From assembly GCA_035277525.1 (NCBI GenBank), contig DATEKH010000156.1:1-36852 (forward strand): 36,852 nucleotides of DNA, written 5' to 3'. The translations under genes and the position numbers were made by a program. Positions 1 to 7,500 of the stretch are shown here, in pieces. Origin of the DNA: CAIKMD01 sp035277525. Lineage in GTDB: Bacteria; Pseudomonadota; Alphaproteobacteria; ATCC43930; CGMCC-115725. Every line of letters starts with the position of its first letter. The first letter of the stretch is position 1. The notes beneath the pieces are model-generated. The model searched no databases and was not told where the DNA came from. It saw only the letters and a program-made list of their open reading frames with translations.

Positions 1-56
1 GTGCTGGGCCGGTATTTGCGCGCGAGCACGCGATAGGCGCTGCCCGGCTCGCTCAT
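1..56 (-). CDS. dnaX: DNA polymerase III gamma/tau subunit, N-terminal fragment
   Basis: Only the first 18 codons are inside the window; the gene continues leftward beyond base 1. Reading leftward from an ATG at 56-54 gives a peptide starting MSEPGSAY and continuing with RVLARKYRP. The Y-R-V-L-A-R-K-Y-R-P stretch is the characteristic start of DnaX, the ATPase of the replicative clamp loader. The SRP RNA gene lies directly upstream on the same strand, an arrangement often seen next to dnaX in bacteria, which supports the call. Nothing can be said about the ATPase or tau domains because they lie outside. Confidence 0.85.
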   Translation of the reverse strand, partial: MSEPGSAYRVLARKYRPS

Positions 57-90
57 GACGCCTCCATCGCGAGAGAGGAAGGTTAAGGGT

Positions 91-186
91 GGGAGACTGG
101 ACAACGACCCAGGCCGAAACTCGTTACGGCTGCTTCCTTCCGGACCTGACCGGGTTGGCGAGGGACCTGTCCATCGCCAGCCTCCC
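91..186 (-). ncRNA. ffs: Signal recognition particle RNA, small bacterial type (4.5S)
   Basis: Read on the minus strand, the segment contains the conserved SRP domain IV core GGTCAGGTCCGGAAGGAAGC followed by AGCC, which binds Ffh and carries the GGAA-type tetraloop. The ends pair: GGGAGACTGG on the plus strand at 91-100 is nearly complementary to CCAGCCTCCC at 177-186, closing one long hairpin of about 96 bases, the normal size for the small bacterial form. The RNA pairs with Ffh to target nascent membrane proteins to FtsY. Exact ends are inferred from the closing helix. Confidence 0.93.
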
Positions 187-194
187 GAGGGGAC

Positions 195-223
195 TATATC
201 AGTGCCGCGGGACTCAAACGCAA
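195..223 (-). promoter_or_regulatory. Probable sigma-70 promoter of ffs
   Basis: On the minus strand a TTGCGT -35 box (223-218) and a GATATA -10 box (200-195) are separated by exactly 17 bases. The expected start point falls a few bases before the first base of the SRP RNA helix, as for a stable RNA with no leader. Confidence 0.55.
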
Positions 224-282
224 GCGCGATAGCCGTCGCAAGGCTTTGCCTCGCAGCGTATTCCGACCCCAATTCGAGATCA

Positions 283-311
283 TTGCCCGCACGCTTCGCA
301 CTACATATAGT
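283..311 (+). promoter_or_regulatory. Probable sigma-70 promoter of the Sel1 lipoprotein gene
   Basis: A TTGCCC -35 box (283-288) and a TATAGT -10 box (306-311) are 17 bases apart, about 34 bases before the ATG at 345. It is head to head with the ffs promoter, so about 60 bases serve two diverging transcripts. Confidence 0.5.
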
Positions 312-344
312 TGCGGTGTGATAAGCATTTTCGGGGGATTGGCC

Positions 345-2186
345 ATGGGCCGGATTCTGCTCTTCGCCGCTATCGCGGCGCTGCTAGTTGCGTGCGCGTC
401 TGGTCCCGGATCGCCAGGCGCAAGTGACGGCCGGGCGAGTACGGCTCAGCAAATCGCCGAAGGAATTCAGGCGCGGGCGCAGGGCGATTACGCCCGCGCT
501 TTCGCCATCTTTAGCCGCTATGCAGACATGGGGGACGCCGCTGCCGAGGTCAATCTCGGCTATCTATACGCCAACGGCCAAGGGGTCGCACAAGACCAAG
601 CCGAGGCCATGCGGCTTTATCGCCTCGCGGCGGCTCAAGGCAATGCCGAGGGCATGAATGCCATCGGCTACAAATACGACCACGGCACTGGCGTGACACG
701 CGACCCGGCTCAGGCCGTAGCTTGGTATCGCAAGGCGATCGCCGCCGGCAGCCCGATGGCCATGAACAATCTCGCCATCCTCTACAACGCCGGCGCACCC
801 GGTCTCCCTCGCGATTGGGCAAAGGCCGTTGCGCTGTGGCGGGAAGCCTCCGAAAAAGGCGACGTCAACGCGACATTTGATCTCGGTTGGCATCTGATCA
901 ATGCGCCGCCACCGGATCAGAACGTGAAAGACGGACTGAGGCTGCTAAAGCTTGCCGCGTTTCGCGGTCAAACGGCGGCGATGACCGCGGTTGGCATGCT
1001 CTATGAGCGTGGCGAAGTGGTACCGCGAGACTATAGCGCAGCGATGCAGTGGTATCGTCGTGCCGCCGAACGCGGCGATCCCGTCGGTCTTTGCGACATC
1101 GGCGCGATGTATTATCACGGCAACGGAGTGCCTACCGATCACGCGAAGGCGCTCCAATGGTATCGCCAAGCCGCCGATCAAGGCTATCCGCAGGCATTGT
1201 GGGTGGTAGCAACCGCCTATCTGACCGGCGATGGCGAACCTCGCGACAAGCCCGAAGCCGTCAAATGGCTTCAAGCGGCTGTCGCCAAGGGCGTTGCCCC
1301 CGCGCAAAATCAACTCGGCGTCATGTATTTGCATGGCGACGGCGTTCCGCTCGATACCGTCGCCGCGGTCGGCTTGTTCCGGCAAGCGGCCAATTCTGGT
1401 TCGCCCGATGGCGAATTCAATCTCGGCGTCAGCTACGCCACTGGACAGGGCGTCCCAAAAGATTCTGTCGAGGCGGTTAAATGGTATCGGATAGCCGCGG
1501 AGCAAGGCCACGCAAACGCACAATTGGCTCTTGGCAACGCGTATTTCCATGGCGTCGGGCTGGACCAGGATACGAGTGCAGCCGTACTGTGGTTCCGCAA
1601 GGCGGCCGAGAAGGGTCTTGCGCCAGCGCAGGCTATGTTGGGCTTCGCCTATGGGACTGGGCGAGGCGTCGCAGCCGACCCCGCCACCGCCATTCACTGG
1701 TACCGCCTCGCCGCCGACCAAGGCGACATTTCTGCGCTGATCAATCTTGGCGATGTCTATCGGCTTGGGCGCGGCGTGGCACCCAATCCAGCGGCAGCCT
1801 ATCGGCTCTATTACAGGGCAGCCGAAAAGGGCGAACCGCGCGCGATGAATGATGTCGGCGCTCAGCTCCTCAGCGGTTCGGGTGTAGACGCCAATCCGGT
1901 CGAAGGCGCGAAATGGCTGCAGCGTGCGGCCGAGCGCGGGCAACCCAACGCCATGCATACGCTCGGCTCGCTCTACGCAAAGGGGGTGGGCGTGCCCAAG
2001 GATTTCAGCCGCGCCTATTTCTGGCTGATCCTCGCGCTCAAGCACTATCCGCCCAAGGACCCTCATCGCTCGGGCGCTGCGACTATGGCCGGCATCGTCG
2101 CAATGGCTCTGCCTAAGCCCGAGATCGCTCGGATCGATAAACAGATCGCTTCCTGGGAGCCGCTGCCTGCCGACGCGCCGATCTAG
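345..2186 (+). CDS. Sel1-repeat (TPR-like) lipoprotein
   Basis: The 613-residue product begins MGRILLFAAIAALLVACASG, a lipoprotein signal peptide with lipobox L-V-A-C (Cys17). The residue after Cys is Ala, so outer-membrane sorting is likelier than inner-membrane retention. From about residue 45 onward the protein is almost entirely Sel1-like repeats of about 36 residues, roughly 14 copies, with the usual pattern A-LG-Y--G-GV--D---A--WY--AA--G. Such solenoids are protein-protein scaffolds; a specific partner cannot be read here. An ATG at 246 gives a longer frame, but the lipobox and the G-rich stretch before 345 favour the shorter start. It stands alone between ffs and nudC. Confidence 0.88.
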   Translation: MGRILLFAAIAALLVACASGPGSPGASDGRASTAQQIAEGIQARAQGDYARAFAIFSRYADMGDAAAEVNLGYLYANGQGVAQDQAEAMRLYRLAAAQGNAEGMNAIGYKYDHGTGVTRDPAQAVAWYRKAIAAGSPMAMNNLAILYNAGAPGLPRDWAKAVALWREASEKGDVNATFDLGWHLINAPPPDQNVKDGLRLLKLAAFRGQTAAMTAVGMLYERGEVVPRDYSAAMQWYRRAAERGDPVGLCDIGAMYYHGNGVPTDHAKALQWYRQAADQGYPQALWVVATAYLTGDGEPRDKPEAVKWLQAAVAKGVAPAQNQLGVMYLHGDGVPLDTVAAVGLFRQAANSGSPDGEFNLGVSYATGQGVPKDSVEAVKWYRIAAEQGHANAQLALGNAYFHGVGLDQDTSAAVLWFRKAAEKGLAPAQAMLGFAYGTGRGVAADPATAIHWYRLAADQGDISALINLGDVYRLGRGVAPNPAAAYRLYYRAAEKGEPRAMNDVGAQLLSGSGVDANPVEGAKWLQRAAERGQPNAMHTLGSLYAKGVGVPKDFSRAYFWLILALKHYPPKDPHRSGAATMAGIVAMALPKPEIARIDKQIASWEPLPADAPI

Positions 2187-2253
2187 AACCGCACACGGAC
2201 GCGGCCGCAGCGGGCCGCTGGCACGATCGAGCGCGCTGCGCTTAGATGACGTG

Positions 2254-3201
2254 ATGGATCAAAGAACGCCGCGGACACTGAATTTCTACGCCGGGGGCCT
2301 CGACCGCGTTTCGCATCTGAGGAAGAACGCGGCCTGGCTCGCCGAGCGGCGCGCGCACGCATCGAGCCGCTTCGTTCCGGTGTGGCGCGGCTTGAGCCTC
2401 ATCGCAGGCGGCGCCGGCGCGGAGCCGCGCGCGGTCATGCTCGGCGCCGAAGCCGTGGCGGCCAATGTCGCCGCGACCATGCTGTTGGGCCTCCATGAGG
2501 ATTGCGCCTATTTCGCCTGCGATCTGTCGGCGATCGAAGCGCCCTTGGCCGCGATCCGCTGCGAGGTGCCGGCCGAATTCATCGATCTGCGCCGCGTTGG
2601 GCCGCTGCTGCCGCGGGGCGAGGGCTCGCTCCTCGCTTACGCCCGCGGTCTCGCCTATTGGCATCAGCGCCACGGATTTTGCGGCGTGTGCGGCAGCCCG
2701 ACCTTGGCCGAAGAGGCGGGCCATGTGCGACGCTGCACCAATCCAGCCTGCAACGCCGTCCATTTCCCGCGCACCGACCCGGCGGTGATCATGCTCGTCC
2801 ATGATGGCGAGCGCTGTCTCCTGGGCCGCCAGAAGGTTTGGGCCAAGGGCATGTTTTCGACGCTTGCGGGTTTCGTCGAGCCGGGCGAGAGCCTTGAAGA
2901 AGCGGTAGCGCGCGAAGTCTACGAAGAGACCAAGATCACGCTCGGCGAGATTGTCTATCATTCGTCCCAGCCCTGGCCGTTCCCGGCCTCGCTCATGCTC
3001 GGCTTTCACGCGCGCGCCTCAAGCACGCGCATCGAGGTCGATCACAGCGAATTGGAAGATGCGCGCTGGTACGAGAAATCCTGGCTGCTCTCCCACCCGG
3101 ACGACGAGGAATTCCGCCTGCCGCGGCGCGATTCCATCGCGCGCCGGCTGCTCGAGGACTGGCTGGGGCGGCAGGGCGGAGGCAGCGCCGAATCCGCTTG
3201 A
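2254..3201 (+). CDS. nudC: NAD(H) diphosphatase NudC (Nudix hydrolase)
   Basis: About 315 residues. NudC hydrolyses NADH to NMNH and AMP and removes NAD caps from RNA 5' ends. A four-cysteine zinc ribbon at about residues 143-165 (C-G-V-C ... C-T-N-P-A-C) is followed by a Nudix box at about 205-227, starting GFVEPGESLEEAVAREVYEE. After it comes SQPWPFPASLM, the SQPWPFPxS signature specific to NudC-type enzymes. The Nudix glycine after the EE pair is replaced (E-E-T-K-I), but the metal-binding R-E-x-x-E-E is intact. The start is either ATG 2254 or the in-frame GTG at 2251; no clear Shine-Dalgarno sequence decides between them. It ends 50 bases before the SOS-type toxin gene. Confidence 0.93.
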   Translation: MDQRTPRTLNFYAGGLDRVSHLRKNAAWLAERRAHASSRFVPVWRGLSLIAGGAGAEPRAVMLGAEAVAANVAATMLLGLHEDCAYFACDLSAIEAPLAAIRCEVPAEFIDLRRVGPLLPRGEGSLLAYARGLAYWHQRHGFCGVCGSPTLAEEAGHVRRCTNPACNAVHFPRTDPAVIMLVHDGERCLLGRQKVWAKGMFSTLAGFVEPGESLEEAVAREVYEETKITLGEIVYHSSQPWPFPASLMLGFHARASSTRIEVDHSELEDARWYEKSWLLSHPDDEEFRLPRRDSIARRLLEDWLGRQGGGSAESA

Positions 3202-3225
3202 CTTTCGTTCTTGATTTGTTCTAAA
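3198..3225 (+). promoter_or_regulatory. Probable promoter of the toxin-like gene
   Basis: TTGACT (3198-3203) and TCTAAA (3220-3225) form a -35/-10 pair with a 16-base spacer in the gap after nudC. The -35 box overlaps the nudC stop codon. The LexA box lies between and over these elements, so repressor binding should block RNA polymerase. Confidence 0.5.
3207..3221 (+). promoter_or_regulatory. LexA (SOS) operator, alphaproteobacterial GTTC-N7-GTTC type
   Basis: The sequence is GTTC TTGATTT GTTC, a perfect direct repeat with exactly seven bases between the half-sites. This is the consensus LexA recognition sequence of Alphaproteobacteria. It lies within the predicted promoter and about 30 bases before the ATG at 3251, so the toxin-like gene is predicted to be DNA-damage inducible. 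Binding itself is inferred. Confidence 0.72.
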
Positions 3226-3250
3226 GTCCGCAAAAATGCGGAGGCGGGGG

Positions 3251-4255
3251 ATGAGCAGCGTCGCAGCATGCCTATCAGACATATCGCGCCCGTTCGCGGC
3301 GCGCTGTGAAGGCCGGCTCGTCGATGTAAACACGGGACGATTGCGGCGTGGCCATGTGCTGGTACAGCGCACGCCCGGTATCGAACTCTTTATCGGCCTC
3401 GGCGGCTCCGCCGCACAGGCAATGGATTTTGTCTTCGATGACGCTCGTTCCGGTGACTTTGCCGCGGCGGAACAGCGGAGCCAAATCGATCCGCTGGACG
3501 CGATCAAGGATCGGCATTTGCGGCGCCTCGCGCTGCTCGAAATTTTGCTCGAGAAAGCGGCGGTGGACGATCCGGTTCACCCCGGCTATCCGGCGGGAGC
3601 ACCCGGCGACGAAGGCGGACAATTCCGTCCGAAGGACAGTTCCGCTGACGCGAAAGAAACCACCGAGCAGAAAATCAAGCGGCTCGATGCGCGGCGAAAA
3701 TTCCGCATTCTTTCGATCGCCGCCCTCCGGGCCGGTGCGACGATAGCACTTAACGGGGTGCCGGGCGTTGGCGAAGCCGCCGATATCGAGGAACTGGCAA
3801 GTCTCGCTCAGACTGCGATTGAGCTCGGGAATGAAGCGAGTTCGGTGCATTCGGCGCTGGATTTCGTCAGAAACGGGCCGTACGCGGAGAGCGATTTGCG
3901 AGCAAGCCTCGATGATGAAGAATTCTCCTCGTTCGACGCATTCAAGAAACTTTCGCCTGCAATCGAGGCTCTTCTCAAAAGATTCGGCTCGGCCGGCAGC
4001 GGCAACGACTGGCACCACATCGTCGAGCAGGGCGGGGTCAACACAAAAAATATTCCGCCGGAATTGCTGCACAGCACCCGCAATGTGTGGAAAGTGCCGG
4101 AGCTGCTACACGAAGTCGTCAATGGTGAGTACTCGAAACAATCAAAAGAGGATCCGTCGAAGACGGTTCGCGCATGGCTGCGAACGAAATCCTTCGACGA
4201 GCAATATGAGTACGGGATCAAGACACTGAAAGATCTTGGCATTCTCAAGAAATGA
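3251..4255 (+). CDS. Toxin-like protein with C-terminal HNH/ENDO VII-type nuclease motif
   Basis: 334 residues, no signal peptide. The N-terminal about 105 residues match nothing I recognise. Residues about 109-127 carry H-P-G-Y-P-A-G-A-P-G-D-E-G-G-Q-F-R-P-K-D, a linker seen in alphaproteobacterial phage-like and polymorphic-toxin proteins. A weakly hydrophobic helical region (about 155-200) follows. The C-terminal about 85 residues contain D253-W-H-H-I-V-E-Q260, then N278 and H287, and end with a K-S-F-D-E-Q-Y-E-Y-G-I segment. This arrangement resembles toxin nucleases of the HNH/ENDO VII superfamily; the family assignment is from memory. ATG 3251 is preferred over ATG 3236 because GGAGG at 3240-3244 is well spaced from it. 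It sits under a LexA box and is followed after 21 bases by a probable immunity gene. How it would leave the cell is not apparent. Confidence 0.6.
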   Translation: MSSVAACLSDISRPFAARCEGRLVDVNTGRLRRGHVLVQRTPGIELFIGLGGSAAQAMDFVFDDARSGDFAAAEQRSQIDPLDAIKDRHLRRLALLEILLEKAAVDDPVHPGYPAGAPGDEGGQFRPKDSSADAKETTEQKIKRLDARRKFRILSIAALRAGATIALNGVPGVGEAADIEELASLAQTAIELGNEASSVHSALDFVRNGPYAESDLRASLDDEEFSSFDAFKKLSPAIEALLKRFGSAGSGNDWHHIVEQGGVNTKNIPPELLHSTRNVWKVPELLHEVVNGEYSKQSKEDPSKTVRAWLRTKSFDEQYEYGIKTLKDLGILKK

Positions 4256-4276
4256 TAAACTGACGAACCTTCGGAG

Positions 4277-4912
4277 GTGTCGATGGCGAAGGACAAGCCC
4301 TTGAGCGCGCTGCGGGAAGCGATCGAGGACGACGAAACCGATCCGCGCATCATGACGAAGCTCGATCTGCTCGAAAATCTCTACGCCGCCGCCGAGACAA
4401 AGGACGGAAAGGCGATCATGGAGGCCGCGCGAAAGCTGAAGGCGCACCAGGACGACATGCTGGCGGAGGGAAAGAAGCTTCAGGCGGCCATGGCCGCGGC
4501 GCTCGACAAGGCCAAGGCCGTGGCCGATCCGGAGAAACGGACCACCGAGCTGCTCGCGGCCTTTGAGTTCAGCGCCAAAGTCCAGTTCGAGGCGTATGAC
4601 GTGCTGGACGACAAAGAAACCGGGGATGCGGCGGTGGTTCAAGCGCATGCGATCGCGGAAGCGCTCGATGCGATCCCCCCGGGAAGGCGCGCGGCGCTCG
4701 CCAAATTTCTCGACAGTCCCGACGACGGTGTCCTCGTGATGGCCGCAATTCACCTCAAAAAGATCATGCTCGACCGGGTCACTCCGATCCTGCGCGAAAT
4801 CGAGGAGCGTCAGAGCCCCAGCAGCATCGGCTTTGCCGCCATGTGGGCGCTTCCACCCGACCCGAGCATCGAAGTGCCGAAGCCGAAAGGGGGCGCCAAA
4901 GAGAAATCTTAG
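4277..4912 (+). CDS. DUF2019/HEAT-like protein, probable immunity partner
   Basis: 211 residues, cytoplasmic, charged and alpha-helical. The N-terminal half (about residues 1-110) is rich in Lys, Glu and Ala and could form a coiled helical arm. Residues about 120-195, starting A-H-A-I-A-E-A-L-D-A-I-P-P-G-R-R and running to F-A-A-M-W-A-L, follow the DUF2019 pattern: a HEAT-like pair with L-----D-P-D--V---AA--L and a final small-residue/W-A-L turn. DUF2019-like proteins commonly stand beside toxin genes and are thought to be immunity proteins. The 21-base gap and shared strand with the toxin-like gene support that role here. GGAGG (4271-4275) lies very near ATG 4277; ATG 4283 is in frame and has better spacing, so the true start may be 4283. 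No catalytic motif is visible. Confidence 0.5.
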   Translation: MSMAKDKPLSALREAIEDDETDPRIMTKLDLLENLYAAAETKDGKAIMEAARKLKAHQDDMLAEGKKLQAAMAAALDKAKAVADPEKRTTELLAAFEFSAKVQFEAYDVLDDKETGDAAVVQAHAIAEALDAIPPGRRAALAKFLDSPDDGVLVMAAIHLKKIMLDRVTPILREIEERQSPSSIGFAAMWALPPDPSIEVPKPKGGAKEKS

Positions 4913-4945
4913 AATTACGAAACAAAGCCAATTTAGCGAGCGATA

Positions 4946-5815
4946 TCAGCTCGCGGCGCTTTGCGTCGGATCGCGGCGGAAGGCATGGCCGGGATAGACG
5001 CCGAGGATCTTGAGCTCGGCGGTGAAGAATTTCAGCTCGTCGAGCGCGAGCTTGAGGCTGCGCTCGTCGGGATGGGCTTCGACATCGGCGTAGAATTGCG
5101 TCGCTGTGAAGCGGCCGCCGACCATGTAGCTCTCGAGCTTCGTCATGTTGACGCCGTTGGTGGCAAAGCCGCCCAAGGCCTTGTAGAGCGCGGCCGGCAC
5201 GTTGCGCACGCGGAAGACGAAAGTTGTGACGACGAGGCCGTTGTTCGGCGCGCGCTTGGGCTTTTTCGCCATGATGAGAAAGCGCGTCGTGTTGTGGCCC
5301 GCATCCTCGATGTTCTTCTTCAAGGAGACGAGGCCATAGACCTCGCCAGCGAGCTCCGAGGCGATCGCCGCGACGTGTCGGTCGCCGCGCGCCGCGACCT
5401 CGGCGGCCGAGCCCGCGGTATCGGCGGCGATCTCGGGCTTGAGGCCCAGCTCGCGGATCAGCTTTCGACATTGCGAGAGCGCGTGCACATGGCTGCGCAC
5501 GATCTTCAGGTCCCGGAGCCGCGCGCCCGGAACCGCGAGCAGGTGATGGTTCACGCGCTGATAATGCTCGCCGATGATGTGGAGGCCCGAATCCGGCAGG
5601 AGATGATGGATATCGGCGACGCGGCCGGCGACCGAATTCTCGATTGGCAGCATGGCGAGCGCCGCGCGCCCGCGCCTCACCGCGGCGATCGCATCCTCGA
5701 AGGCGCCGCAAGGCAGGCTCTTCCAGCGCGGGAAGACTTGGCGGCAGGCGAGATCGGAATAGGCGCCAGGCTCGCCCTGAAACGCGACGCGGCGCGGGGA
5801 AGATGCTGCGTTCAT
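4946..5815 (-). CDS. pheA: Prephenate dehydratase
   Basis: 289 residues, monofunctional (no chorismate mutase domain). It converts prephenate to phenylpyruvate in phenylalanine synthesis. The catalytic PDT domain spans about residues 8-185, with F-Q-G-E-P-G-A-Y-S near the start, L-P-I-E-N-S at about 56-61 and the catalytic N-T-T-R-F at 175-179. A C-terminal ACT domain (about 197-275) has N-G-V-N-M-T-K-L-E-S-Y, the phenylalanine-binding E-S motif that gives feedback inhibition. The ATG overlaps the kdsB stop by 4 bases, so the two are co-translated. It converges on the immunity-like gene at 4912. Confidence 0.95.
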   Translation of the reverse strand: MNAASSPRRVAFQGEPGAYSDLACRQVFPRWKSLPCGAFEDAIAAVRRGRAALAMLPIENSVAGRVADIHHLLPDSGLHIIGEHYQRVNHHLLAVPGARLRDLKIVRSHVHALSQCRKLIRELGLKPEIAADTAGSAAEVAARGDRHVAAIASELAGEVYGLVSLKKNIEDAGHNTTRFLIMAKKPKRAPNNGLVVTTFVFRVRNVPAALYKALGGFATNGVNMTKLESYMVGGRFTATQFYADVEAHPDERSLKLALDELKFFTAELKILGVYPGHAFRRDPTQSAAS

Positions 5816-6564
5816 GCGGGGTTCGATGAGATGCGCGCCGCCATCAATTCGCGCGCGCGGGTGAGGTCGTCGGGAGTATCGACGCCCAAGGGAACGGTGT
5901 CAACGAGCGCCGCGTCGATGCGCATTCCGGCTTCGAGCGCGCGCAGCTGCTCGAGGCTTTCGCGTTGCTCCAGCACAGAAGGCGGCAGCGCCACGAAGCG
6001 CTCGAGCGCGGCGCGGCGATAGGCGTAAAGCCCGATGTGGTGATAATGCGCGCCCTTGCCCCAGGGCACCGGCGTGCGGCTGAAATAGAGCGCGCGCGCG
6101 ACCCTCGCGCCCGGAGCAAACCCGGCGACGAGCTTCACGACGCTCGGCGCGTCGCGCTCGGCATCGCTCTCGATCGGCGCCGCAAGGGTGGCAATGTCGA
6201 CCGCTTGCTCCGCGAGCGGCAAGAGGGCGGCACGGATCGCCGCCGGATCGATCAAGGGCAGATCGCCTTGCACGTTGATGACGATGTCGTGCCGGCGCGC
6301 GGGATCGAGCATCGCCGCCGCTTCGCTGATCCGGTCGGAGCCCGACGGCAGATCGGGGCGCGTCAGCACCGCCTTGCCGCCGGCCGCCTCGACCGCCGCC
6401 GCGATTTCGCGCTCGGCGGCGGCGACGATCACCGGCCCGAGCCCCGCTTCGCTCGCGCGGCGCCAGACATGAACGATCATCGGCGCGCCGCAAATCTCGG
6501 CCAGGGGCTTGCCGGGCAAGCGCGTCGAGGCGAGGCGGGCGGGTATGACGAGCAGCGGATTCAC
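5812..6564 (-). CDS. kdsB: 3-deoxy-manno-octulosonate cytidylyltransferase
   Basis: 250 residues. It activates Kdo to CMP-Kdo for lipopolysaccharide inner core assembly in the cytoplasm. The N-terminal P-A-R-L-A-S-T-R-L-P-G-K-P-L signature (residues 8-21) binds CTP. V-N-V-Q-G-D-L-P-L-I at about 98 gives the metal-binding Asp, and S-R-T-P-V-P and H-H-I-G-L-Y-A-Y-R are also typical. The start is GTG at 6564. The stop overlaps the pheA start (ATGA), making a kdsB-pheA transcription unit, a pairing I recall from other alphaproteobacteria. Confidence 0.95.
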   Translation of the reverse strand: MNPLLVIPARLASTRLPGKPLAEICGAPMIVHVWRRASEAGLGPVIVAAAEREIAAAVEAAGGKAVLTRPDLPSGSDRISEAAAMLDPARRHDIVINVQGDLPLIDPAAIRAALLPLAEQAVDIATLAAPIESDAERDAPSVVKLVAGFAPGARVARALYFSRTPVPWGKGAHYHHIGLYAYRRAALERFVALPPSVLEQRESLEQLRALEAGMRIDAALVDTVPLGVDTPDDLTRARELMAARISSNPA

Positions 6565-6675
6565 GTGAGCGAGACCCCGATCTTGAGCGCGAGCATAGAA
6601 CTTTTCCGATTGCGGCGTTATGCCGCATGAATTCCGGCGCGTAACGCCGTTCTGGCCGGCATCCGACCCTGCGCA

Positions 6676-6694
6676 TCAAACATATTTCGTTTGA
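6676..6694. promoter_or_regulatory. Inverted repeat in the kdsB/cycM divergent intergenic region
   Basis: TCAAAC-ATATTTC-GTTTGA is a perfect 6-base inverted repeat with a 7-base AT-rich centre, in a 191-base region between two divergent genes. Its form suits a dimeric regulator site. No regulator can be named. Confidence 0.3.
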
Positions 6695-6755
6695 GTTGTC
6701 AGCGAAAATTGGCTTTTCTCCGCCTCGAAACCAGGACCAGCGCAAGAGCCCGTGA

Positions 6756-7484
6756 ATGTCGTTCGAAGCCAATAAGATCGCCGGCGCCATTCTGGCCGCC
6801 ATGATTCTCGCCATGGTATCCGGCCTCGTCGCCAACATGCTCGTCCATCCCAAGCCGCTCGAAAAGCCGGCCTTCGCGGTTGCCGGCGGCGAGGAAACCG
6901 CCGAGGCCACGACGAGCAGCGCGCCCAAAGGGCCCGAGCCGATCGCGCCCTTGATCGCCGCCGCCGATGCGAAGGCCGGCGAGGAAAAGGCGAAGCTCTG
7001 CGTCACCTGCCATACCTTCACCAAGGGCGGCCCGAACAAGATCGGCCCCAACCTCTACGGCATCGTCGGCGACCAGATCGCGCATGACCGGAATGGCTTC
7101 GCCTTCTCGGAGGCGCTCGAGGACAAAGGCAAGGGTCAGACCTGGACGCTCGCGAATTTGAACCAGTGGCTCTACAAGCCGCAGAGTTTCGCGCGCGGCA
7201 CCAAGATGACCTTCATCGGCCTGCCCAAGGCGCAAGACCGCGCGAACGTCGTTGCGTTCCTCAATTCGCTGAGCGACAGCCCGAAGCCGCTTGCAAGCCT
7301 CGCGCCGCCCGCCGCGCAAGCCGCCGGCGACAAGGCCGCCCCCGCCGCAGGCGGCGAGAACAAGCCGTCGCCAGCTGCTGCCAATGGGAGCAAGCCGGCC
7401 GCAGGTTCGAACCCCAATGCCGCGCCCGCCCCAAGCGCCAACGGCAAACCCCCGTCCGGCGGCGCCGCGCCGCCCAAGCCTTAA
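6756..7484 (+). CDS. cycM: Membrane-anchored class I cytochrome c (CycM-like)
   Basis: 242 residues. An uncleaved N-terminal membrane segment (about residues 8-30) anchors it to the inner membrane with the heme domain in the periplasm. The heme site is C-V-T-C-H at about 82-86, and the distal Met ligand is in G-T-K-M-T-F at about 150. Relatives such as Bradyrhizobium CycM carry electrons from the bc1 complex to the aa3 oxidase. After about residue 178 there is a 65-residue Ala/Pro/Gly/Asn-rich tail not present in the short CycM proteins I know; it looks disordered. hisN follows after 16 bases on the same strand. Confidence 0.85.
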   Translation: MSFEANKIAGAILAAMILAMVSGLVANMLVHPKPLEKPAFAVAGGEETAEATTSSAPKGPEPIAPLIAAADAKAGEEKAKLCVTCHTFTKGGPNKIGPNLYGIVGDQIAHDRNGFAFSEALEDKGKGQTWTLANLNQWLYKPQSFARGTKMTFIGLPKAQDRANVVAFLNSLSDSPKPLASLAPPAAQAAGDKAAPAAGGENKPSPAAANGSKPAAGSNPNAAPAPSANGKPPSGGAAPPKP

Positions 7485-7500
7485 AGCCCCGTCGCGCGGC

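Noticed and set aside
945..2066. Long antisense open frame over the Sel1-repeat gene
   Set aside because: It mirrors the repetitive GC-rich coding strand, has no recognisable domain or ribosome site, and the sense frame is a clear repeat protein.
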